Positions 47,299 to 55,294 of a stretch of DNA of 64,000 nt are shown here, in pieces. The translations under genes were made by a program, and so were the position numbers. The notes under the pieces were generated by a model. It saw only the letters and a program-made list of their open reading frames with translations, made no database searches and had not been told where the DNA came from. Position 1 is the first letter of the stretch. Every line of letters starts with the position of its first letter. The DNA is taken from assembly GCF_014212135.1 (NCBI RefSeq), contig NZ_JACJVQ010000030.1, positions 1 through 64,000 of the forward strand, written 5' to 3'. The DNA is from Cohnella thailandensis. GTDB lineage: Bacteria > Bacillota > Bacilli > Paenibacillales > Paenibacillaceae.

Positions 47299-47598
47299 AT
47301 GGCAGAGAAGAAAGTCGTCAAGTCCTTCCTGTGGGGAGCGCTCGCGGGCGCCGTAACGGGCGCGGTTACCGCATTGCTGTTCGCACCTAAGGCAGGCAAG
47401 GAGCTTCGCAAGGATATTGCCGATACGGCCCATACGGTCGGCGAGAAGACGGTGGAGCTGAGCAAGAAAGCCGGTTCCTCCGCGCAGTCGATCGTCAAGA
47501 AATCGGCGGATTGGGCGGTTGACATTCGCTCCAAATTCGCGAAGAAGGCGGATCCGGAGGAAGCGCAGAACGAGGAAGAAGAAACCGTCGCCCTGTAA
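47299..47598 (+). CDS. YtxH domain membrane protein
   Basis: A 99-residue protein with the YtxH hallmark FLWGALAGAVTGAVTALLFAPKAGKELRKDI (one helix followed by the APKxGKELR turn), then an amphipathic Lys/Ala/Ser helix and an acidic tail EEAQNEEEET. Members are general-stress envelope proteins in Bacillus, of unknown mechanism. GGAGAGGAG ribosome binding site. Confidence 0.9.
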   Translation: MAEKKVVKSFLWGALAGAVTGAVTALLFAPKAGKELRKDIADTAHTVGEKTVELSKKAGSSAQSIVKKSADWAVDIRSKFAKKADPEEAQNEEEETVAL

Positions 47599-47619
47599 GC
47601 AAGAAGGTAGAACCGAACT

Positions 47620-47650
47620 GGAAGCCGCCCGCTCCCGCAGGGCGGCTTCC
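47620..47650 (+). terminator. Stem-loop after the ytxH-like gene
   Basis: GGAAGCCGCCC / GGGCGGCTTCC perfect 11-bp stem, nine-base loop, no T run after it. Confidence 0.5.
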
Positions 47651-47782
47651 GCGCGTGTTCATGGGCTTGCGGGCTAGAGTCGAACTTGTCCGGGCAAGCG
47701 CTGCGATGCAGGTACCTTTTGCGGCACGGTCTCATACTGTATCATGTTCCGACATCACCTATCTGGAGAAAGCGGTGTTCCC

Positions 47783-48595
47783 GTGCAGCAAGCGATCGCA
47801 GTCTTGGACTCCGGCGTGGGAGGACTGACTGTCGTCAGAGAAGTCATGCGCCAGTTGCCTCGAGAGAAAATTCTTTACTTCGGCGACACCGCCCGCACTC
47901 CGTATGGGCCGAGGCCGGCGGAAGAGGTCGTCCGATTCACGCGCGAAATCGTCGATTATCAGATTCAGTATCATCCGAAGATGATCGTAATCGCCTGCAA
48001 CACGGCAACGGCGGTTGCCTTGGACGATATTCGGAGCCGGGTCGGCATTCCGGTCGTCGGCGTCATCAATCCCGGCGCCCGCGCGGCGATCGGAAGAACG
48101 AAGACGGGCAAGATCGGCGTGATCGGCACCGAGGGAACGATCAAAAGCGGAGCTTACGAGCAAGCGCTGCGCAGACTGTCGCCTCATATCGAAGTCTGGA
48201 GCCAATCTTGCCCTCGGTTCGTTACGCTGGTGGAGGACGGTAACTTTCGCTCCGCAGAGACCCACGAGACGGTAAGGAGCTCCCTGCTCGGCCTGCGGGC
48301 GAGTCCGATCGACTGCCTCATTCTCGGCTGCACCCATTACCCGTTCCTGTCGGAGACGATCTCCGAGGTCATGGGACCGGGCGTATCGCTGATCAGCTCG
48401 GCGGAGGAGACGGCGAGGGAGATCAGCACGATCCTGCACGAGAACAACCGGCTTGCAGGCAACGACGAAACTCCGATCCATCAATTTTTTTGCAGCGGGG
48501 ATTCGAGGAAGTTCCAGCAGATCGCCCAGCAATGGCTCGGGGAGCAAATCCGCTTGACCCCTGTCGTCTGGCAGGTTCCGCAGATCGGCTTCTGA
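47783..48595 (+). CDS. racE: Glutamate racemase
   Basis: A 270-residue enzyme making D-glutamate for peptidoglycan. The two catalytic cysteines are in IACNTATAVAL and LGCTHYPFL; the N-terminal DSGVGGLTVVREVMRQLPREKILYFGDTARTPYGPR is the RacE/MurI signature with the general-base Asp region. The GTG at 47783 gives the family start MQQAIAVLDSG; an ATG at 47744 lacks a ribosome binding site, and GGAGAAAG lies about 15 bases before the GTG. Single gene. Confidence 0.94.
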   Translation: MQQAIAVLDSGVGGLTVVREVMRQLPREKILYFGDTARTPYGPRPAEEVVRFTREIVDYQIQYHPKMIVIACNTATAVALDDIRSRVGIPVVGVINPGARAAIGRTKTGKIGVIGTEGTIKSGAYEQALRRLSPHIEVWSQSCPRFVTLVEDGNFRSAETHETVRSSLLGLRASPIDCLILGCTHYPFLSETISEVMGPGVSLISSAEETAREISTILHENNRLAGNDETPIHQFFCSGDSRKFQQIAQQWLGEQIRLTPVVWQVPQIGF

Positions 48596-48730
48596 GCGTT
48601 TTTTTCCGTTCCCATCTATCTTCAATTAACGGTGCCATCCCTCGGCCAATCGGCTGCGGGGTGGCATTTTGGCTATCTCCCGTACATAGGGTGATTACCA
48701 TATAGGCGATTACATCTTGGAGAGGGGACG

Positions 48731-49963
48731 GTGGGCTTCTTGAATACCCGCACCTATGTCGTTCAGCAGGGGGACACGCCTCGCCGAATCGCTTCGCGCT
48801 TTGGCATAAGCTTGACCGCGCTTGCCGCGGCGAACCCGCAATCCATCGAAGGAGAGGCGCTTCTTCCGGGCGAGCTTCTGGACATCCCGATCGGCCCTCC
48901 TCGCCGATACGTCGTTCAGGAGGGAGACACTTGGGAGAGCATCGCGCAGAAGGCAGGGTGCACGGCGAGAAGGCTGCGCGAGCTCAATTCGGCTCATCTC
49001 GCATTGGTACCGGGCGGGGAGTGCGTGCTGGAGCTCCCGACGGCGGGAGATCGGATCGTCCGCTGCGACGCGGAATACGGCTCGACCCAGTTGGCCAGAG
49101 ATCTGGAGAGGCTTCGCCGGGAGTATCCGTTCCTGGTCGTTCGGACGATCGGCCACAGCGTTCTCGGCAAGCCGATTTACGCCGTCCGCATCGGAGACGG
49201 GCCGTTCCGGCTGCAGGCCAACGGGGCCGTGCACGCGAACGAGTGGATCACGTCGCTGGCTTTGATGCGATTCGCCGAAGAGTACGCCAGGGCGTGCAAA
49301 TGGCGAGGCTCCTTCGGCGGGATGAACGCGGTCCATGGCTTCGAAGGCTGCACCCTGTGGATCGTGCCGATGGTCAATCCCGACGGAGTGGATCTGACGC
49401 AGGACGCGCTTCGAACGGGACATCCCATGTACAAGGAGCTGCTTCGCTGGAACGGCGGTTCCCATCGTTTCGCCCGCTGGAAAGCCAATATTAGAGGCGT
49501 GGACTTGAACGATCAATTCCCCGCCCATTGGGAGGAAGAGAAGAAGCGGCGGGCGGCGGACGGCCCCGGTCCCCGCGATTATTCCGGCACGGCGCCCTTG
49601 TCTGAGCCGGAGGCCCGCGCCCTTGCTTCCTTCACGGAGGAGATCGACTTTCATTCGGTGCTTTCTTTTCATACGCAAGGGGAAGAAATCTATTGGAACT
49701 ATCGGGGGTTGGAGCCGCCGCAATCCAAAGCTTGGTCCGAGAAGCTGGGACAGGCGTCGGGCTACCGGCCCGTTCGGCTCGAGGGCAGCGATGCCGGCTT
49801 CAAGGACTGGTTCATCCAGCGGTTTCGCAGGCCCGGGTTTACGGTCGAACTTGGCTGGGGCCGCAATCCGCTGCCGCTGGAGACCATCCACGACGTGTAC
49901 GCCGAGACGGCCTGCCTCCTGACGACGGCGATGGAGCTGGGAATGAGCGAGGAGTACGGCTGA
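48731..49963 (+). CDS. LysM-containing M14 gamma-D-glutamyl-diamino acid endopeptidase
   Basis: A 410-residue zinc carboxypeptidase-family hydrolase resembling endopeptidase I of Lysinibacillus sphaericus. Two N-terminal LysM repeats (YVVQQGDTPRRIASRFG, YVVQEGDTWESIAQKAG) bind peptidoglycan; the catalytic domain has zinc ligands in VHANEW (His-x2-Glu) and SFHTQGEE, and the catalytic Glu in VELGWGRNPLP. There is no signal peptide, as for related mother-cell/sporulation enzymes. Start is GTG with GGAGAGGGG upstream. Likely acts in murein recycling or spore-related turnover. Confidence 0.92.
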   Translation: MGFLNTRTYVVQQGDTPRRIASRFGISLTALAAANPQSIEGEALLPGELLDIPIGPPRRYVVQEGDTWESIAQKAGCTARRLRELNSAHLALVPGGECVLELPTAGDRIVRCDAEYGSTQLARDLERLRREYPFLVVRTIGHSVLGKPIYAVRIGDGPFRLQANGAVHANEWITSLALMRFAEEYARACKWRGSFGGMNAVHGFEGCTLWIVPMVNPDGVDLTQDALRTGHPMYKELLRWNGGSHRFARWKANIRGVDLNDQFPAHWEEEKKRRAADGPGPRDYSGTAPLSEPEARALASFTEEIDFHSVLSFHTQGEEIYWNYRGLEPPQSKAWSEKLGQASGYRPVRLEGSDAGFKDWFIQRFRRPGFTVELGWGRNPLPLETIHDVYAETACLLTTAMELGMSEEYG

Positions 49964-50072
49964 ATTTCAACTTGATTTAAGCTGATTCGTTCCTAATGGG
50001 GAAACATAGAGGCAGGCGGGATAGGATAAGGAGAAAAAAGCGGAAAGATGGCCGTGTGCAGCCGGGTAGATT

Positions 50073-50134
50073 GGCGACGGGAGCGATAATGGCGAATGCG
50101 GCTAACCGCAACCGAAATTATCGTTCCCGTCGCC
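50073..50134. repeat. 62-nt near-perfect hairpin between M14 peptidase and small membrane gene
   Basis: 18-bp arms GGCGACGGGAGCGATAAT / ATTATCGTTCCCGTCGCC (one G-T) with an inner TGCGG / CCGCA hairpin. Not followed by a clean T run. Could be a bidirectional terminator or a palindromic mobile repeat. Confidence 0.75.
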
Positions 50135-50216
50135 CGTGCTTTTCGTCTTATTTGGGAAGGAGTACTTTCATCTGCTATACTGGGGTCATCCGTTGGCGGA
50201 AGGGAGAGGAACGAGT

Positions 50217-50462
50217 ATGGCAAGACGCAATAGCGCTTCATGGATAAAACTCGGCGTCCGTCTGCCCGGCCGGGTGTGGAGGGTGCTCCGGTCTCCTCGC
50301 GTACCCGTTCGGGACAAGCTGTTGTTCATCGTGCCCGTCGTACTCTATTGGGTGCTGCCGGATCTGATGCCCTTTATGCCCATTGACGATATCGCGGTCA
50401 CGATCGCGCTCGCGGGCTGGTACGCGGGTCGGATGGAGAACAAATACGGGATAAAAACGTGA
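50217..50462 (+). CDS. Small YkvA/DUF1232-like membrane protein
   Basis: An 81-residue protein: basic N-terminus (SWIKLGVRLPGRVWRVLRS), then DKLLFIVPVVLYWVLPDLMPFMPIDDIAVTIALAGWYAGRM, which fits the DUF1232 pattern of two hydrophobic segments around a P-D-x2-P...D-D core. GGAAGGGAGAGG precedes the ATG. Function unknown. Confidence 0.72.
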   Translation: MARRNSASWIKLGVRLPGRVWRVLRSPRVPVRDKLLFIVPVVLYWVLPDLMPFMPIDDIAVTIALAGWYAGRMENKYGIKT

Positions 50463-50530
50463 CGATCGCGGCGCGGACGACGGTACGCCGGGCGTTCATT
50501 CCTCCGGGCGATTAAGAGAGCATTCCATTC

Positions 50531-50559
50531 TTGAGTTCCTGAACGGAAGTCATTACAAT
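50531..50559 (+). promoter_or_regulatory. SigA promoter of the IscA-like gene
   Basis: TTGAGT, 17-bp spacer, TACAAT; about 80 bp upstream of the ATG. Confidence 0.65.
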
Positions 50560-50638
50560 AGAACGAGAGCAAGCAAGAGACAAGCCGGATCGTCGGCGAT
50601 GTCTACTAAATAGAGCAGAGACAGGAGCGAGACCTCAC

Positions 50639-50941
50639 ATGAAGTGCAAAATTACGCGCAACGCGGCGAAGATTCTGCTGAAGGAGATCGAGAAGCCGGA
50701 GAACGAAGGGCTGAAGCTTCGCGTATTCGTGACCCACGCCCACGGCGATCATGCCCACTACGGCATGGATCTGGACAAGCAGAAGGACGGCGACGTCGTC
50801 GTCTCCACGGACAAGGGCATCGATGTCCTTCTGAAGGAAGGAGAAGACTTCCTCGACGGAATCATCATCGACTACCTGTACATCCCGCAGGAAGGCTTCG
50901 TTATCACGAATCCGAGCAAAGGCAACCATGGCGAGCACTGA
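50639..50941 (+). CDS. HesB/IscA-family protein lacking the cluster cysteines
   Basis: A 100-residue A-type-carrier fold: MKCKITRNAAKILLKEI, GLKLRVFVTHAHGDHAHYGMDLD, IDVLLKEGEDFLDGIIIDYLYIPQEGFVITNPSKGNHGEH. In IscA/HesB the metal ligands are Cys in a GGCSG loop and CGCG at the C-terminus; here the corresponding segments are THAHGDHAHYG and GNHGEH, so histidines replace them, and the only cysteine is Cys3. Fe-S assembly by the usual mechanism is unlikely; a His-based metal site is possible (inference). Overlaps the DUF1450 gene by 14 bp. Confidence 0.82.
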   Translation: MKCKITRNAAKILLKEIEKPENEGLKLRVFVTHAHGDHAHYGMDLDKQKDGDVVVSTDKGIDVLLKEGEDFLDGIIIDYLYIPQEGFVITNPSKGNHGEH

Positions 50942-51185
50942 GGAACAAGTCAGACCCCGCAAGGCGACGAACGACATTATCATTTGCGATAAGTGCAGGC
51001 ATATTCGGATCAAGTCGCTCGCAAGCAAGCTGCAGGCGGCTGCGCCGGGAACCGAGATTAAAGTGGGATGCAAGTCTTATTGCGGGCCGTGCAAGCGGAC
51101 GGGCTTCGTCTTCGTAAACGGACGATACTTGAAAGGCGACACGGAGGAAGAGCTTGTCGAGAAAGCCAAGCCATTCATTAAATAA
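50928..51185 (+). CDS. DUF1450 (YuzB-like) cysteine-rich thioredoxin/ferredoxin-fold protein
   Basis: An 85-residue protein with IICDKCRHIRIKSL and the family core VGCKSYCGPCKRTGFVFVNGRYLKGDTEEELVEKAK. The CxxC and C-x3-C-x2-C arrangement suggests redox or [2Fe-2S] binding, unproven in the family. Its start lies within the end of the IscA-like gene, so the two are translationally coupled. Confidence 0.85.
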   Translation: MASTEEQVRPRKATNDIIICDKCRHIRIKSLASKLQAAAPGTEIKVGCKSYCGPCKRTGFVFVNGRYLKGDTEEELVEKAKPFIK

Positions 51186-51203
51186 GGTTACTTCGTCGGA
51201 TCG

Positions 51204-51248
51204 AAGGGTGCCTCGAAAGTCATTCATTGACTGTCGAGGCACCCTTTT
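51204..51248 (+). terminator. Terminator after the DUF1450 gene
   Basis: AAGGGTGCCTCGA / TCGAGGCACCCTT with TTTT tail. Confidence 0.9.
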
Positions 51249-51310
51249 GCGCGCAAGGGCAACCGGCCGGATCGGAGCGTTCTTATAGAAAAGTTCTATT
51301 TGGCATGCGG

Positions 51311-51340
51311 TTGACACTCGGCGCGGAAGGGTGGTAACTT
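51311..51340 (+). promoter_or_regulatory. SigA promoter of the metY operon
   Basis: TTGACA, 17- to 18-bp spacer, TAACTT (51335-51340). Gives a leader of about 125 nt ending in an intrinsic terminator before metY. Confidence 0.6.
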
Positions 51341-51359
51341 TGTTGGTAGCCGCTAATAC

Positions 51360-51444
51360 CTATTAAGCTGATCAAAATAGTGGAGTTGACCAGATCGACT
51401 GGAGACATCTACGGCGCAACGTCGCGTCGGCTGTCTCCTTTTTT
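51360..51444 (+). promoter_or_regulatory. metY leader with intrinsic terminator (candidate attenuator)
   Basis: Hairpin CTATT / AATAG (51360-51380), hairpin CCAG / CTGG (51390-51402) and terminator GGAGACA / TGTCTCC (51401-51438) plus six T. The second hairpin shares GG at 51401-51402 with the terminator stem, so they exclude each other. No S-box, T-box specifier or other known riboswitch consensus was recognised. Confidence 0.6.
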
Positions 51445-51473
51445 GTTGCGGTAAAAAAGAAAGGAATGAGAAG

Positions 51474-52790
51474 ATGGGCAACCCGCGCGAGAAAAGTTGG
51501 AAGTTCGATACGTTGCAGGTTCACGCCGGCCAGCAACCCGATCCGGTCACCGGAGCGAGGGCCGTCCCGATTTACCAGAGCAGCTCCTTCACGTTTCGGA
51601 GCACGGAGCACGCGCGAGCGTTGCTTAACTTCGAAGAAGAGGGCCATACGTACACCCGGATCGGGAATCCGACGAACGCCGTGCTGGAGGAGCGGATCGC
51701 GGCGCTCGAGGGGGGGACCGGCGCGCTCGCCGTCGCTTCCGGATCGGCGGCCGTCACGTATTCCGTCTTCAATATTGCCGGAGCGGGAGACGAGATCGTC
51801 GCGGCCAGCACGCTGTACGGAGGGACCTATAACCTGTTCGCGGTAACCCTGCCCAAGCTGGGAATCCGCACGAGGTTCGTCGATCCGGACGAACCGGAGG
51901 CGTTCCGGCGGGCGATTACGAGCCGAACGCGAGCCCTGTTTATCGAATCGATAGGCAATCCCGGGCTGAATATTCCGGACATCTCGCGAATCGCCGAGAT
52001 CGCCCACGAGAACGGCATTCCGCTTATCGTGGACAATACGTTCGGAACGCCTTACCTGATTCGCCCTTTCGAGCACGGAGCCGACATCGTCGTGCATTCC
52101 GCGACCAAATACATCGGAGGGCACGGCAACTCGATCGGAGGGCTTATCGTCGACGGCGGTCGGTTCGACTGGACGGGGGGCAAGTTCCCCGGCTTCACCG
52201 AACCCGACCCGAGCTACAACGGCATCCGCTACGTCGAGAAATTCAAAGACGCGGCTTACATCGCCAAAGTCCGGGTTCAGTTCCTCCGGGACATCGGCGC
52301 GTCGATCAGCCCGTTCAACTCGTTTCTTCTTCTGCAAGGGCTGGAGACGCTGTCCTTGCGGCTGGAGAAGCATCTAGCCAACGCCGCTCAAGTGGTCGAT
52401 TATTTATCGAAGCATCCGGACGTGGCGTGGGTCAATTACCCCGGGCTTCCCGACAATCCGTATTACGAGCTGTCGCGGAAGTATTTTCCCAAGGGTCCGG
52501 GTTCCATCTTCACTTTCGGGCTGCGCGGAGGCTTCGAAGCCGCGAATCGGTTCATCGACGGTCTCGAGCTGTTCTCCCATCTCGCCAACGTAGCGGACGC
52601 GAAATCGCTCGTCATCCATCCGGCCAGCACGACTCATGCCCAGCTGTCGCCGGAGCAGCAATCGGCGGGCGGACTGACGCCGGATTTGATCCGTCTCTCC
52701 ATCGGTCTGGAAGATCCTCAGGATCTTATCGAAGACCTGGAGCAGGCGCTGTCCCGCAGCCGGCAGCCGATCGGAAGAGCCGACGGATAG
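51474..52790 (+). CDS. metY: O-acetylhomoserine sulfhydrylase (O-acetylhomoserine aminocarboxypropyltransferase)
   Basis: A 438-residue PLP enzyme that forms homocysteine from O-acetylhomoserine and sulfide. The PLP lysine is in VVHSATKYIGGHG; other Cys/Met-metabolism motifs are YTRIGNPTNAVLEERIAALEGG, ASGSAAVTYSVFNIAGAGDEIV, ESIGNPGLNIPDI, VDNTFGTPYLIRPFEHGAD and SLVIHPASTTHAQL. The length (about 430 rather than 380-400) and the NPDP-type inserts favour MetY over MetB or MetC. AAAGGAATG precedes the ATG. First gene of an eight-gene operon with a dipeptide-type importer; sulfur-responsive control through the leader is suspected. Confidence 0.94.
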   Translation: MGNPREKSWKFDTLQVHAGQQPDPVTGARAVPIYQSSSFTFRSTEHARALLNFEEEGHTYTRIGNPTNAVLEERIAALEGGTGALAVASGSAAVTYSVFNIAGAGDEIVAASTLYGGTYNLFAVTLPKLGIRTRFVDPDEPEAFRRAITSRTRALFIESIGNPGLNIPDISRIAEIAHENGIPLIVDNTFGTPYLIRPFEHGADIVVHSATKYIGGHGNSIGGLIVDGGRFDWTGGKFPGFTEPDPSYNGIRYVEKFKDAAYIAKVRVQFLRDIGASISPFNSFLLLQGLETLSLRLEKHLANAAQVVDYLSKHPDVAWVNYPGLPDNPYYELSRKYFPKGPGSIFTFGLRGGFEAANRFIDGLELFSHLANVADAKSLVIHPASTTHAQLSPEQQSAGGLTPDLIRLSIGLEDPQDLIEDLEQALSRSRQPIGRADG

Positions 52791-52826
52791 GAGAGGGAAA
52801 AGAAAACCGGGGGGAGCAACGGAAAC

Positions 52827-54557
52827 ATGACGGAAATCATCGTGGAGAAAAACGCGGCGGCGCGCATGCGGGACGGCGTTCTGCTTTATGCGGACGTGTA
52901 CCGGCCGGCGGACGGGAAGCCTCGCCCCGTGCTGCTGTTGCGAACGCCGTACAACAAAGAGGATGCGCAGACGATGAATTACGCGCATCCGAGCTGGTAC
53001 GCCCGGCACGGCTACGTCGTCGTCGTTCAGGATACCCGGGGGAGATGGAGCTCCGAAGGGGAGTTCGTTCCATACGGGAACGAGGCCGAGGACGGCTACG
53101 ACACGATCGAGTGGGCGGCGGAGCTGCCGTATTCGGTGCCAAGGGTCGGCATGTACGGATTCTCGTATTGCGGGGCGGTACAATGGCAGGCCGCAACGCT
53201 TCGGCCGCCCAGTCTCGCGTGCATCTCGCCCGGCATGATCGGTTCGGATTCGTATCAAGGCAAGTCGTACCGCAACGGCGCGTTCTCGCTCGCGCTTCTG
53301 CAGTCCTGGGTGCTGTTTACCGCGCAGGACACGGCCTTGCGGCGAGGGCGAACCGATTGGGCCGCGGAGCTCGGGGATTATTATTCGAATATTCAATCGT
53401 TTTACAAGAAGTTGCCGCTGGCATCGCCCCCGGGGCCGATCCGGGAGCTGGCGCCCTATTACGAAGAATGGTTGGAGCATCCGGTCCGATCCGATTATTG
53501 GCAGGCGCATTCGCTTCGGGACCGGTACGATGCGATCGAGGTGCCGGCGCTTCACCTCGGAGGCTGGTACGACGTCTTCGTCGACGGGACGATCGAGAAC
53601 TTCCGCGGCGTCCGCGAGCGGGGAGCGACGGCCGAAGCGAGGGAAGGCCAGCGTCTCGTCGTCGAGCCGTGGTACCACATGCCCTGGTCGAGATATGTCG
53701 GGGAGCTGGACTTCGGTCCGAACGCGGCGAACCGGATCGACGAGCTTCAGCTGAGCTGGTTCGATCAATGGCTGAAGAACCGGGAGCCTTATCCCGCGCC
53801 CGCTCCGGTCCGTTACTTCCGGATGGGAAGCAACACTTGGCACGACGCGGAGGATTGGCCGCCGAAGGGAACGACCGAACGATCGTATTACCTTCGCAGC
53901 GAGTCGAGGGCGAACTCCATCAACGGCGACGGAACGCTGTCGCCGGACAAACCGGGGGACGAGAGTCCCGACGTGTACGTCTATCATCCTTCAATTGCCG
54001 TCCCCGCTCTGGGCGGGAGGTCGGGAGCCGTGCCCGACCTGACTCCGATGGGTCCGCGCAATCAGCTGCCCGTCGAGGTGCGGAACGACGTTCTCGTGTA
54101 CACGACGGCTCCGCTCGCGGAAGAACTCGCGGTCGTCGGAGAGATCTCGCTGGAGCTGTACGCGGCAACGTCGGCGGAGGACACCGACTTCGTCGCCAAG
54201 CTGGTGGACGTTTATCCCGACGGCCGAGCCTACAATGTCGCGGAAGGAATCGTAAGGGCAAGCTACCGCGACGGCTTGGCGAAGCGCGTGCCCGTGCCTG
54301 CCGGCCAAGTCGTCCGCTATGAGCTGTCGCTCGGTCCGACCGCCATCGCGTTCGGGGCGGGGCACTCGATCCGGCTCGACCTCGCAAGCTCTCTGTTCCC
54401 GACGTACGACCGCAACCCCAATCGGCTTATCGATCCGGGGAAGGCAACGGAGGCGGACTTCGTCGCCGCGACGCAGACGGTCTATCACGACCGCGTCCGT
54501 CCGTCGCGCTTGCGGCTTCCGGTGGTCACGGGAGAAGGGGGCGCGACAGGGCGATGA
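52827..54557 (+). CDS. CocE/NonD family (peptidase S15-like) hydrolase
   Basis: A 576-residue alpha/beta hydrolase with C-terminal jelly-roll domain, like cocaine esterase and glutaryl-7-ACA acylase. Nucleophile elbow GMYGFSYCGAVQW (Ser, with Cys where Gly is usual in GxSYxG), Asp in LGGWYDVFVDG and His in PWYHMPW; preceding signature YGYDTIEWAAELPYS-like GYDTIEWAAEL. No signal peptide, so it acts on imported substrate, possibly an ester or amide released by the importer encoded downstream (inference). It ends within the HAD start (ATGA). Confidence 0.9.
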   Translation: MTEIIVEKNAAARMRDGVLLYADVYRPADGKPRPVLLLRTPYNKEDAQTMNYAHPSWYARHGYVVVVQDTRGRWSSEGEFVPYGNEAEDGYDTIEWAAELPYSVPRVGMYGFSYCGAVQWQAATLRPPSLACISPGMIGSDSYQGKSYRNGAFSLALLQSWVLFTAQDTALRRGRTDWAAELGDYYSNIQSFYKKLPLASPPGPIRELAPYYEEWLEHPVRSDYWQAHSLRDRYDAIEVPALHLGGWYDVFVDGTIENFRGVRERGATAEAREGQRLVVEPWYHMPWSRYVGELDFGPNAANRIDELQLSWFDQWLKNREPYPAPAPVRYFRMGSNTWHDAEDWPPKGTTERSYYLRSESRANSINGDGTLSPDKPGDESPDVYVYHPSIAVPALGGRSGAVPDLTPMGPRNQLPVEVRNDVLVYTTAPLAEELAVVGEISLELYAATSAEDTDFVAKLVDVYPDGRAYNVAEGIVRASYRDGLAKRVPVPAGQVVRYELSLGPTAIAFGAGHSIRLDLASSLFPTYDRNPNRLIDPGKATEADFVAATQTVYHDRVRPSRLRLPVVTGEGGATGR

Positions 54558-55294
54558 AAGTCTCCTTCATCTGGTTCGATTTGGGCTATACCCTCGTTTA
54601 TCAGGAGCGGGAAGCCGCCTACCGGCGATTTCTCGCCGAAGAAGGCATCGACCTTGGCATCGAGCGGATCCGTCTGGCTTACCATCTGGCCGACAAGCTG
54701 TTCATGCGGGAATATCCGGGAGTTCTGGGCAGGGAGGTTCAGACGTTCTATCCCTGGTACATAGGCTGGTTAAACCATTCGCTCGGCCTCAGCTTCGATC
54801 TGGATAAGCAATGCCGGTTCCTGCGGGAAAGCCAAGGCAAGCCCGAGCGAACGTGGAAGGCGTTCCCGGAAGCGGCGCGCATCCTGCGCGAGCTGAGGAA
54901 CCGCTCCTTCGGAGTCGGGCTCATCAGCAATTGGGACTCTTCCGCGAGAGCCGTGCTGGAGAGCGCGGGCTTGCTGAACCTGCTGGATCCGATCGTCGTC
55001 TCGTCGGAGGTCGGCGTTTCCAAGCCCGACCCGGAGATTTTCCGGATCGCGCTGGAGCGGGCGGGCGTCCGGGCGGAGGAATGCCTCTACGTCGGAGACA
55101 ACTATTACGACGACGTCGTCGGCAGCCGGAGAGCGGGAATGGCCAGTTGCCTGATCAACCGGTACGGCACGCAAGGAATCGAAGAAATCGAAGGCGCGAA
55201 CGTCATTGCGTCCGTCGGCGAACTGCCCGGGCGAATCTTGCCGGCATCGGCCGGATATCCATCTTATAGGGCGAAAGGGAGAATCGTACAATGA
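54554..55294 (+). CDS. HAD-superfamily protein with altered motif I
   Basis: A 246-residue HAD-fold protein. Motif I is IWFDLGYTL: the nucleophile Asp9 is kept, but the +2 Asp that acts as acid/base in phosphatases is Gly11. Motif II is GLISNWDSS, the conserved Lys is in GVSKPDPEIF and motif III/IV is YVGDNYYDDVVG. Loss of the second Asp suggests dehalogenase-like or other non-phosphatase chemistry, or a regulatory role (inference). It is translationally coupled both to the CocE hydrolase and to the binding protein (ATGA overlaps). Confidence 0.88.
   Translation: MKVSFIWFDLGYTLVYQEREAAYRRFLAEEGIDLGIERIRLAYHLADKLFMREYPGVLGREVQTFYPWYIGWLNHSLGLSFDLDKQCRFLRESQGKPERTWKAFPEAARILRELRNRSFGVGLISNWDSSARAVLESAGLLNLLDPIVVSSEVGVSKPDPEIFRIALERAGVRAEECLYVGDNYYDDVVGSRRAGMASCLINRYGTQGIEEIEGANVIASVGELPGRILPASAGYPSYRAKGRIVQ

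Noticed and set aside
51311..51473. S-box (SAM-I) riboswitch or T-box before metY
   Set aside because: The conserved S-box core and the T-box AGGGTGGNACCGCG element are absent; GGGTGGTAACTT at 51330 falls within the promoter region rather than in a leader.
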